Part shown: one piece after another, positions 23,122-34,400 of the stretch
Layout: every line of letters starts with the position of its first letter
Position numbering within the stretch: position 1 is the stretch's first letter
NCBI RefSeq assembly: GCF_019175285.1
Contig: NC_056525.1
Location: forward strand, 124,094,600 to 124,158,599
DNA length: 64,000 bases
Source of the DNA: Sceloporus undulatus
Taxonomy: Eukaryota > Chordata > Lepidosauria > Squamata > Phrynosomatidae
Direction: 5' to 3'
Notes under the pieces: model-generated
Seen by the model: only the letters and a program-made list of their open reading frames with translations
Database searches by the model: none
What the model was told of the DNA's origin: nothing
Program-made: the position numbers and the translations under genes

Positions 23122-25324
23122 TTTGTTCACTTTTCAATTGTAATGGGAGTACTGTGCTATCTTACTTACCTACAGGGAGGTGCAAAGGAATCTATCTGCC
23201 ATTGCACTGGCATTCTGTATGTTTGACACCTCCTTCTGTTTGTTATACCATTTGGGATTTGCAGTTTTAAGCCTAGTACTTACTGGCAACACCAGCCTTG
23301 TTTACATTAGGGCATGGCATACAGGACAGCACAAGCCTGTCTGTTTATAGGCTTGCATATATTTTATGCTTTTTTATTCTCTTTATTCTTTTTGCTTCCC
23401 ATTGCAACATACTGTTTTAATAAAATTACTGTGTTTTCTATTTTCTTTCCCCCTAGACTTTTTGTTTACACACTTGTTTGTTTGGGTTTAGGGTATCACC
23501 TCTCAGTTTTTCCTCTTTTGTTTCTATCACCAGTTCTCTTCAGGTCAAATTAGATATGCAGTAGCAGACCCATATCTAGGTCTCCCATGATCAGCTACAA
23601 GAGATGGAATGGGGACATTCTGCAGAAAAAATGTGGGATGTTTTAATGCTTTTCCTGACATGACTTTACTCCAACCCCTTTCCCTGCCATTCTTGTGCAA
23701 TAAAGCAAATACCTATCCAAACTGCAGCAGGACTAATTTGATGGGGGCAGGAGTTGCAGGAGAAAAGCAGTGAGCAGGATTCAGCCCTGGTACTGCTTCT
23801 GTTTCCAATGTGCCCTTTCTCAATCCAGGCTCACTGAAGGCACAGGTCCAGGATACACCTCACCAGAATGAGCCATTGGGTGCCCCAAATATAGCAAGGA
23901 CTGGCTTATCACATTTTGAAGTGGGTAAAATAATTCAGATTACTTAGCTGAAGTGGAGGCGGGGAGAGGGAGTGCTCTAAATCCAAGTTATCATTCTAGC
24001 GGTTTCTAAGCACAACTTTACTTGCACCCATTTCAGGGTGAGTTGGCTTTGCCATTGAAAAATCCAATCTGGCTCTCTAATGAGGCAAGAAAATGTGTTG
24101 AAAAGAAACACAAAGAATCAGTAGAAAACTTCTTAACAACAATGAAGATTATAATTGTTAAAAAGAATGGGAAGCGCAAGAAGAAGTAACACTACCCGAG
24201 GAATGATGTAGAAAAGTTCATTAATGTGTAAGCTGTGCAAGTTTACTGTGAACATATAGTTGTAGGAAACTGGTGGCTCTTCATAATTTTTTTGGAACGA
24301 AAACAAACCTGAAGAAAGGGTATAATCACAAATACTGCTATAGTGCAGATTATTAATAAACTAGGATAACAGAAAGATTTGTTCATTTGGGGGTTGCAAT
24401 TTACATATTACTGTATATCACTAAAAAATTAAAAATTCTGCAAAAGTAAAAAACAATAAATAAAAACAGTTTTGAATTTATTATTATTATTTTTTGGTAG
24501 TGCTGAAGGGGAAGGAATTGTCTTTACTAATATGCAAACAGTTGAGTGAATGCCTTGGGACGTCTCTTAAGAAAGGTGCCAGGAATTTATATGCACACTA
24601 TCCCTTGCTTGATCAGAATTCTCAGGGCAGGGTAAGGGAAAACATACATTCCCTCAAACATTCACAGAGTATCCCATGTTAAAGCCCAGAGGATCCCAGA
24701 AAGTCTGGACAATAAAGATGCTAGAATGGTAGCCCTCAGCATTTGCAAAGGTGGCGGTCCCAAAACGTTCTACTACTGCATACTCATGAATGGATACAGT
24801 CATGGTGCGGCCATGCTGAATGTTACCACCAAAGATATGGAGAGGGCTATCCCCCCAAGCATCTTTGTTGATTTATTTGGAGCATTTCATTTACCTCTCT
24901 CTTCCTAGCAACCTGCTCCACCACTCAACATTTAGCATCCCCTGTCACCTCTGTTCAGCTGGACAGGAAATGGTGGATGCCCTTCCAGCCCTAGATGACA
25001 CCAAGCCAAGCCATGCTCCATGCACTTGAGATGGGGTCTTGGATGCCAGCAACGTAAACCTTGGGAGGGTGGTCCCCACTATCAGTTGCAACTTTTAAAA
25101 GGAGGCTACACATTCATGTGTATGTCCACATGTGCCTATGCTCACATGGCTGCTTGGTGGTAGCAGCTGACTGGGAGATGCCCACATCTAAAATTTCATG
25201 GGAGGCCCAGCTCCTGAAACCAAGTCCTCCTCTTTTTCCTGAAGCATCCTGCTTTGAAGTTGCATGAGGGAGTTTGGTGGGAGAAATGAGGAGCTGGAAA
25301 TGTTGTTGGTGGGAGAAGTTGGTG

Positions 25325-25489
25325 TTAGCAGCTGCTGTTTTTAAATTCACCGTTCTCCGTGATGGAAAGCTTGGTGGGGTTGGTAGGGGAGATGCCGTTC
25401 CGGGCCTGCATGCTGTAGTGTTCCTTCACTTGCGTTAGGGCGCTCATCAACCGTGTGTTGGCTGAATCCAGAGAAAGGATCCGTTTTTC
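25325..25489 (-). CDS. RASAL2: RASAL2 last coding exon with stop codon
   Basis: A 165-bp terminal coding exon (residues 999-1052 plus TAA at 25325-25327), acceptor TTGCAG|GAAAAA. It encodes [20 protein letters not shown], then [20 protein letters not shown] and [14 protein letters not shown]. The end of the coiled coil is followed by a short polar tail identical in character to the mammalian C terminus. An upstream methionine in the same frame is intronic. Confidence 0.95.
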   Translation of the reverse strand, partial: EKRILSLDSANTRLMSALTQVKEHYSMQARNGISPTNPTKLSITENGEFKNSSC

Positions 25490-28400
25490 CTGCAACAAGA
25501 CACAGAGAATGTGATCAGAATGGTCTAGCTTCATTGCAGGACTGGCTTCACAACCTCATCACCTGTGTCTTAAAGGGGATTGCTGATTTTCGAAGAGCTC
25601 TTTCTAGGATGGTCCAGCCTGGCCCAGGTTCTGCAGCAAGAAGGGATGAACCTGCCTCTTTCTGCTGTCCAGCATCTGTTCTGTAGAAGCTGCCAATTAG
25701 CTCAGATTAATTTACTGGTGAATCATGGAGAATATTATGGCATAAGCTAGCAGGGAACTTGCTAGAGATGTAAGGGTTCATTTTTGTTCAGAGGAAAACA
25801 GAAAAGGGCAGCAGAAGGATATGAAACAATGGATTCCTTCTAGCATGTACAGGGTGGGACCTCTAGAGACACTCTCCGGGAGTGGACTTGCAGCAGGCCC
25901 TGGTACACTGAAAATTATAATTGCAAACAGATGCCAGCATGTGAGGATGCAGCAGCAACACAGGATGGAGTGAGGTGAGGAAGCAGCCAGAAACTGGAAA
26001 TAAGAAGTTATGAGTGATGGGAAGGAGCAAGAGGGGAGAAGTGGAACATATGTGTGACTGGTATGGGGAAGATGACACTGACAAGACACGAAAAACAAAC
26101 AGGGCACCTGGCTCCTTAGACCCATTCCAGCTCAGTTACTCCAGGACTCCACAGAATCAAAAAGGCCTTTCTGTTTTTGATTCAGAAACAGGGGGGGGGG
26201 GCGCTTTCGGAACAATGGATGGCTAAACATGTGAACAACAGACATTTAGTAAACCATTGGCACTATAAGAGAGGGAACCAAATGAAAGAGGCACAAGTGC
26301 CTGCTTTGGTTCAACCTTAATTTACAACCAAAAAAATGGCAGTGGTATCAGGCTAAGTGGAAATTTTACCCCAAACCCAAAGCTGTGTGACAGCATTTCC
26401 ACCTCAGAAGCAAAGACGCAGCATGCAATGGCTCTGCATGGCACAGTGCAAATGAAGGAAGGAGAAAGAACAGACGGAGGGCACACATGGGAAGGAACAA
26501 AGTCATTTCCCTCAGAAGGGAGAGACAGTCAAATGCACTGTCTCTGCTGAAGGGGTCATGTCCAAGCCCTGGGGAATGGAAGAGAGTTTGGATAACAGCA
26601 TCACCACTCACCAAGAGCATTCCACCAGCCATGGGGTGTGGTTTTTAGCAGGACACCTATACGCTATATACTTATTCAGGAAGTTTCCAGAATCTCCTCT
26701 CTGCTATAGTGGTGATGTCATTTCTGAAAATGGCAACAAGTGGGGTACTTCCCCTTATGGTAGGTGGGGAGCACTGGAAAAAAAAACCTTAAAAATTCAG
26801 CAGTGTTTATGTCAACCCTGTTTTTCCCATGGTCTCCAACTACCATAAAGAGAAGCATCCACTTCTTGCCATTTTCAGGAATGCAGAACTCATTATATAT
26901 GGCTGCTCCAATGGGGAGGAGGTGCTGGGAACCTCTTGGATACACCATATACAGAGAACTTCAGCAACATGGGGAGCAGCCTACAGCTCCAACCACTCAG
27001 GTGTCTTCTTGGTGGGGTGGGAACTGGGGCTCATGCTTAGCTAATGCACTTTCCTTGTGTCTCTTCCTCTGAACACTGGTGTGTCCTGGTACAAAGTTTG
27101 AGCTGCTTTGGACATCTCAGAGAAGGAAGCTTTCTATTTTGTCTCATTACAGTTCTAGGTTTACTAAAAAGGGGGAAGATACACATTTTTCTACTATAGT
27201 CAAAGCTTGCAACAATATGAAAAGGAAGCACCAGTCCTTCTTACTTCCTCACTCTCTGTTGCTTTGGAAAATCCAAAGAAGGTCTTGGTCACGGACTGTT
27301 ACTTGTTATGATTCATATATAGATGGAATACATCTGTGAAGACACTCATTCACTGTCTAAGGCACATGTGATACAAGGAGTGATACTTTTTTGGTGTGTG
27401 TGTGCAACTTCTCTACTTTCCTATTTGCCATGCCAAAGGATGACAGGTGAGCTTTATTTTTAAGTTCTGTTTTGAACTGATGAAGTTTTGGTAGAGAGGA
27501 AAACTTTCTTGAAAACATCTGTCTCATAGAACAGTTATTTTAAAATCTGCAAAGCAGAAGTTTGCAATACCTACTGAGAATGATAAGCACTATAGGTTAA
27601 GCTAGAATCTAGAATGCAGGAACACAAACTGGAAGTGTGTGCATATGTGATTATATTAAGATCCATTTTACTTTCCAGTTGAAAAACCCTAACATTAACA
27701 AGGCCTCATTTGGGAATAATCTGGGGACGATGGGATGACCATTTACTGTAACAGTTCATGCTGTTTTTATACATTAATTTCAAATCATATTGAGGAGAAC
27801 ACTCCCAGCATAATGCACTTTCACTATAGGTTCAAGAGTACAGCCGGCAACACTGTGAGATCCAGCTGAAAAGCTCTCTTTGCCATAGAGATAATGCTGT
27901 AGATCTCCTTTTAATGCTGAGCCAGCTTTTGTTACCATACGAACATGACCATGTGCCACTGCTTTGGCTTTTGTTGTAATTCTATGTGTGATAAAAGAAA
28001 TTTAAAAGTAGAAGAACTAATCCAGAAGGTGTGAACTTGGGAGTTAAAGGAGTGGGAGCCCTGATGACACTGCCCAACTCAAAATGCAAGCGCAGAGCAA
28101 TCCATGGATGTTTCAAACAGCATCTCCACGAGGTTCAGGGAGTGGCAGGAGCTGGAATGTGCAGGGGGAGGAGAGTGTGCCAGGCCAGGGCAGGGGGTGC
28201 TCAGCTAGAGAATTGATTGGGTGTACTTGCCTGCTTGAATTATCTCATCCCCATTTAAGACCTGTAATTTAACACAGCGGTGATGTCACTTGCAATTACA
28301 AATGGAAGCTCAGCGCACAATGAAGCTCCACTAATTTATGGGATGGGGTTAGGAAGGGGTACAATGACACCTAAGCTTCCCCCTCCCCCAAACAAGCAAC

Positions 28401-31400
28401 AACAGACTAACTAAAGAACAGAGGTTGCCAAGGGAAAAACATGGGGAGAAGACACCCTGAACACAGGATGAGAAAAGCTAACTCTCTGCTGCTCCTTCTG
28501 ATTTCACTAGTCATAGCACCTTGTTCCAGAGCAACAGGATGGGATAACATGCGGGCCATGTGCTCTTAGAAAGGCAGTAGGGATACTGTTTGGCCCTTCC
28601 AGTTTGCATTGTTCTAGACCTCCCCCACATTGCAAGGCCTTCAGCCAGGTTCTAGACTGCCAGGCAGCTTTGTTGTATTCTTCCTTCTGTCTCTGCCCAG
28701 CTTCCACCTAGAAGATAACTCATGAATGTTTAAGAACTTGGAAGTTGTGTCAGAGTCCCAATCCAAATTGTATGTTTCTATAGCTTCAATGGATATGGGA
28801 GATTTGGTGTCAGTTTAGTTACCACCCTTAAATATCAATCCACAGCACTGTGCCACTGGATTGCTGAAACCAAACTGTTCTGTAGTTGCAATTAGCCTGG
28901 CTGGTAAGTTTTTGAGAATTATTCTTCCTCCTATCCTGTATACATTGCAACTGCATTGGGGGGGGGGAGCAAAGCCCCTATTTCCGAAGCTCACCTGGAG
29001 AGATACACTTGCCACATAAGGGCAGTTATTCATAAGCTTGAGTAAAAGCCAGTCACTTATGGTTAGATTTAAAGTGAGAGAAAATCAAGGAGCATCTACG
29101 AAAAGCAGCCGGTGACCAAACCCTATGTTCTGGCCTTTTGATGCTTGGTAAAGCCAAGGGAATGTGGCTGCTGCTGAAAGGCTCTTTGGAAGAGATTACT
29201 CAGTAACGAGAAATGCTAAAATAGAAGATAATTCTATTCTCAGAGGGCAAGGGGCATTCCCCCACTAACAGTGTCTCAGAAACAGAGCTCATAGGAAGAG
29301 ATCAAAGTGATTACTTCATGTACTTCATGTGCATCTTTAATCCTCTTTCCTTCTGGCTGGATAAATGAGAGCACTCAAACAAGGAGGCAAAGGAAGCCCA
29401 GGCAAAGCTGCCCAACTCAACTCCCAAAAGCAAAAAAAGAGAGATATGTCTGCAAGTGTTTCTACTTCTCTCTATGCCAGCCAAGGCAGGTGCCATAAGA
29501 AGACATCTTGGAATGGGTGTTATGGCAAGCCAAAGCCAACCAAGGTCACAATCCAAAGCTTTTTATCAGAGCACAGTGTAAAGCAGCAGCTCAGCATTTA
29601 GCTCTGACCCCATGATACTTTGGCGTGTGGGACAGTGGGTAACTACTTTGACTCTACCTGCTCCAGCCTGTGTAGGGCAACAGCAATCCTATCTTGAATA
29701 AAATAACTCATGCCATTTCCCTTAGGCAGGCTCCAATTGTTGCCTAAGTGCCTTAGCCACTGTACACAATGAGGACTTCTAGTTGCAGTGCTTGTAAGCC
29801 AAAACACTTTGCTCCTTACCTGTGCATCAATTATTTTCTGCTTAGTGTCAATGACTGCCTGCATCTCTGCATGGTCCTTCTTCAGTTCCTCTTCCACAGC
29901 CATTAACCTGGAATACGGGCAAAGGACAAAAGAAAGAAACTGAAGTGTCTTTGCAGCCACCCACAAAAATAAAGAGGAGTTCAGCAACTATCTAAAAACA
30001 AAACACCGAAGCACTCCATTCTGTTTCTTGATCAAAAAGTTCAGCAGGAGAAGCTCCAAATTTTTCCAACATCTGCTTGAAGTAAAGACGAATACCTACA
30101 CTCCACAACAAGAGTTCATCGGCAAAAACTGAAATAAAATGGAATGGCATTTGAATTTCAGTTCCACTATCCTCTTGAGGAGGAATGGTCTAGTTAATGG
30201 GCAATGCATATAAAGTTCCCAAGCTCATTGGTCTGTTCTGGTTCCTACTAATTCTTTGCATGGCCCTTTGCTGTATGATTTATTACCTTCTGCCTCAGAC
30301 TCCTCTGAGCAAGTTAACAGAATTCTCCCATCAGCAAACCATGGTTACATTTCTCAAGAGCTGCCCATGTATTAAGATTAAAAATCAAATAATCTTGTTC
30401 CTCTCTCCTTTTCCTAGCCGCATTCTCCACTTTACCTGCTGATGATGCTCTTCATCTGGCTATCTTTCTCTTCCTGCTGCCTTCGCAGACGCTCCTCACT
30501 GTCTTCCAGCCTTGCCTTGTACTCCATCAAGAGTTTTTGCATTTGCTGCTCCTGCACCAGGAGACGCTGCTCATACTCTTCCAGCCGACGACTTGATACC
30601 TTCAGACGATCTTTGAGTTTTGTTATCTCCTGCTCATACTGAAGAGAAGAAAAAGGAAGGTAACCAAATAAAGCAAATTATTTTTTCTATCTTTTTGGAG
30701 AGCAAAACAGCACACAAGAAAAGTAACTCAATGAATTAATTGAGTCCTCCCCCAGAACAGTGCTTGAGGCACTCATGACTTGTCTGAATTCAGGTACCAC
30801 CATCTGTTAGTCTTCTTCTACCTGACTACAGCTTCTAGACAATGAAAGAGAGCAAGATCAGCAGTATTCAGATTATTAGCACCATCTATACTTGTGTATA
30901 AGTTGAGCTCATGTATAAATTGAGGGGAGGTTTTGGAGTCAAAATTATGGATTTTGATATGACCAGTGGATAGGTTGAGGGTAAAACCTTGGGCAATATA
31001 ACAAAGGATGCAAAAGACAAAGCAATGGAAAATGACACCAAAGACAAAAAAGGCCTTTGCAGACAATTTGGTTATAATAGTGGGGGATCTGCTATATGGA
31101 AATAGGCCTTTATTACAAAATCAATCAATCAATCAATCAATCAATCAGGATTTTGGTTTGTGTTCAGGGCTTAAAATTAACTTGGATAAAATAAAAAATA
31201 TTCACTAAAATATGGAAAGATTGGGAAGGAAAAAATGTTTCTGTTCTTATAAGCTCAAAGAGAATTTCTATAAAACGATGTATGCAACCCCAAATAAATT
31301 AGCTAAAATATATAAAGATGGATCTAATGTATGTTGGAAACATAGAGAACAAGTGGGAACATTATTTCACCCAATGGTGTCACTAGGGGGGTGCGGACCG

Positions 31401-34400
31401 CACCCTAAGGAGTGATGACACCACTGTTTCTCAAACACCTACCTTTTGGCAGAAACGGGCTGTGGTATTCACCTGCTTCCCTTTAAAATGCTTTAAGAGA
31501 TGGTGGGAGTGGAGTGAAGCTCAGTGGGAGGAGAAATGAGAGGCCCCAGAATTTTTAGAAATTAAAATTTCAAAATTTTACATTTTTAATTTTTTTAGAC
31601 TTTGAAATTTAATTTTTTATTCTTTTTAAATTTTCTTTAAAAACATCACATTTTAACCAAATCTTCAGTATGTATATGTAAATACATTTAGGATGTGCAT
31701 ATGATATTGTAATATGAAGGTATAATTTTAATTTGGCTAGTTGTTTATGCCACAACTATTAGCATTACATTCAGTGGTATATGGGGATTACGATTTATAA
31801 GTAAAATTAGTGCAAAAATCATTACTAAGCATTCTGTATAGTGTGGCGTGGGAGGAGGCCAATGGGGGGGGGTGACACCAAGAGTTACTGCACTGGGTGA
31901 CACCAACCCTAGTGATGCCACTGCTTTCATTTATGGGGAAAGTGTAGGAGAATAAAGAAATACTGTACTGGTTTAAAATTAATAAAAAATAGAAAAAAAA
32001 TGGAATTCACAATTGGTTTGAGGCCAGAATTCTACCTTCTAAATATGGTAAATCTGGAAGATAAAAAGGATTGGAAATATAGAAACCTAGTAACATATTT
32101 AGTAATGGCAGCAAAACTGGTTCTTGCAAAAAAGTGAAAAACCAACAAAATCCCAACATGTTTGAAATGGCTTGGAAAAAATGATGGAAATGGTTCAGTT
32201 AGATAAATTAAGCAGCTTGGTGAGAAGAAAGTGAATAGAAGCTTCTACAGATAACAGGAAACTATTTATAGAATATGTTACACAATTAAATGGAGATATA
32301 AGTGTTGTTGGATTTGATAGCTAGGCAATCGATATTCTTTCCCACTTCTTCTTCCTCCCCCTCCCAATTGTATGTGTAAATGAGTTAATAAATGGCATTA
32401 TTATGGCAGTATTATGGTAGTATTATGGTGAATAGGTAAAATGCAGTATTACTGTGAGTAGTTAAGTTAAAAGAGGAAAATATAAGATTAAAGAGGGAGA
32501 AATAATCTTATTATTTAGGAAACCAATTAGAGAATATGCAGGAAATCTTTTGTTATTTTTTTAAGGGGGTATGGAGTAGAGGGGAAGGGGACATTGTCCA
32601 TGTAGGTTTTATTGTTTGTTCTGGCTGTTTGGGGTATTGTATATTTTTAAATCTTTGGGCTTAACTTTTGAATATGGTACAGTACTTACATTTACCTGTG
32701 GATAAGGTAACCTAGTTTTTTGGGGTCACTTCTTTTACTAAAATTTCTAGAGTAATACTTGAGTATGTGTAGTAACTGAAAAACAGAGATGGGTATCTCA
32801 CTTTGAAGGTGTAGAGATCTCTCATGGTAACTTCTTGCAGCTGTGGCTAGGATCTAGAGTAGATGGTGGTCTTTACCTTTTCTGCGTGCTTGGGTTCATC
32901 TTGGTTCTGTTCAGCATCTTCCTCCTCTTCTTCATACTGTCCATTGTTTAGGACCCAGGCAGCAGTCCTTTCCACAGGTGACATTGTGGCGGAGTCCACC
33001 GGTGACTGAATCTACAACCAGAACAGGAAAGAAATAAAAGAATGCCTTCACTGTTTCTCAGAAGGAGAAAAATCCCATCCATTGGCTCACCCAATGGTCA
33101 CCATGTCAGCAGGAGCACAACATAGCATGGTCTCCTCCCACTGTAGTAATAGGCACATGAAAGAAGCAAATGGGCAAAGCTAATTAAGTAGTTATTACCC
33201 ACGTGAATATCACTGAGTAAAGTGCCAATAATCCTACATATTTTTGTTAATTCAGTTAACAGATGCATGATAATCACTTAATTTTGACTATTTTGTATGC
33301 ACTGTGTTTGGAAACATAATGGGCAGCCCTTCATATCAGCTGGAAATGTTCTGGATACATACATTGTGTAGAAAATGACATAGCACAGCTTGAAACTGGG
33401 CATGAAAGTGTTACTTTATAGTTTGAGCTCCTGTGAACTATTTCCCCAAGCATGGCATGTATAAAAAATATGAGATGATATGTTTTGCTGTCTTCCCACA
33501 TCTCAGTCTAGGAGATTATCACACACATTTTCCTCCCAAGCTGGGCATGGGCTGGATATGGGTATAAATCGCTTAAAAAGGTTGTTTTCTCACTCCTCCA
33601 TACCCAGCTCGGAGGCACTGCATACCCGATCTGGACTTTGCAAAGAACAGGATTTTCCCGTTCTTTGCAAAGTCTGGGAGAAGGCTGGATCAGGTACACA
33701 ATGCTTCTGAGCTGGGCATGTAGGAGTATGAAAACAATAATTTTTACGTGGTTTACACCCATACCCAGTTCGAGAAAAAAACGTGTGGAATTATCTCCCT
33801 ATTTGTAAGAAATAGAGAATGCTGGTGAAGTGCCTCTTATTCTTTTAACCGTATTTGAGCCATTTTGGCATAGAGAGTGTGTACACATGAACAAGCGATA
33901 GGGCAACCTTCACTTCCATAGTTGCAGAGTTCATTGCAATAAAGTATAAGATGGGCTTTCTTTGCTGCAAAATGCTTGTATCCATGAAACACAAATAAAT
34001 CTTTCAGACCAATGTTTTTTTCTTATCTCAACTACTCCGAAATCTTCTTTAGTGGCGGCCCTGATCAAACACCAAATCATAGTAGCAGAAGATGCTGCTT
34101 ACTACATCTGTTCTTTAGTCTACATTTGCATTTGTTGTGCCATCAAACTGGCCTTGATATATGGTGACCACCAAGACTTACGGTGAATGAGAGATCCCCA
34201 AAGAAACCCTGTTTTTAACAGCCCTGCTCAGATCTTGCAAACTCAGCAGGTAAAGTACACATGTATAGTTCCAAGAGAACTACTGAAATTAAATAATTTT
34301 GTGTGTATAGAACCCATAGAGAAGAAATGAGAGCGGGGATCAGTATTTGAATGTCGCATGCAGGGTATACACACTTACTTAATTTATTGAACTACTTGAT

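Larger units (their letters stand above)
22419..23529. mobile_element. Foldback Penelope-type insertion: two head-to-head inverted copies
   Basis: The left arm 22433-22940 and right arm 22969-23475 are inverted copies of about 508 bp, mostly identical, around a 28-bp spacer. A non-palindromic extension follows to 23514. The insertion (22434-23514) is bounded by a perfect 15-bp direct repeat CTTTTGTTTCTATCA at 22419-22433 and 23515-23529, so it entered as one event. Each arm holds a hammerhead-like motif (22791-22829 minus, 23083-23121 plus). No reverse transcriptase frame is present. Assignment to Penelope-like elements rests on these ribozyme motifs and the inverted terminal-repeat layout known in that class. 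Confidence 0.7.
20409..25324 (-). other. Probable RASAL2 3' UTR and immediate downstream flank
   Basis: This stretch follows the RASAL2 stop codon and has no other gene. Mammalian RASAL2 has a 3' UTR of several kilobases, so part or all of this interval is likely transcribed. That is inference from family knowledge. It contains the foldback insertion at 22434-23514, a CA microsatellite at about 21881-21911, a copy of a short dispersed palindromic repeat near 21301-21422, and several AATAAA-type hexamers on the minus strand. The true 3' end cannot be decided from sequence. Confidence 0.4.
31001..32260 (+). mobile_element. L1 LINE fragment (3' part of ORF2), interrupted
   Basis: Translation gives FADNLVIIV, matching the RT FADD box region. 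Then come [19 protein letters not shown] and GTLFH, matching the L1 ORF2 C-terminal region where CW..C is followed by G..H. After the inserted MITE (31372-31923) the L1 resumes with MAAKLVLAK and TNKIPT, which lie near the ORF2 C terminus. Several stops and shifts are present, so it is dead. Plus-oriented, opposite to RASAL2. Confidence 0.75.
30639..32876. other. RASAL2 intron with L1 and hAT MITE
   Basis: A 2.2-kb intron. It contains a DNA-repeat fragment at about 30888-31000, an L1 3' piece and a nested hAT MITE, listed separately. Confidence 0.8.

Noticed and set aside
27471-27520. CTGATGA followed by GAAAA, a possible further hammerhead
   Set aside because: The GAAA box is not next to a closing stem II, the flanks do not pair, and no repeat relative was seen.
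31114-31148. Regular short repeat as a possible CRISPR-like array
   Set aside because: It is a simple AATC microsatellite without spacers, in a vertebrate intron.
34130-34190. Possible further SINE tail
   Set aside because: Only a short stretch (TGTGCCATCAAACTGG and ATATGGTGACC) resembles the SINE tail, too little for a firm call.
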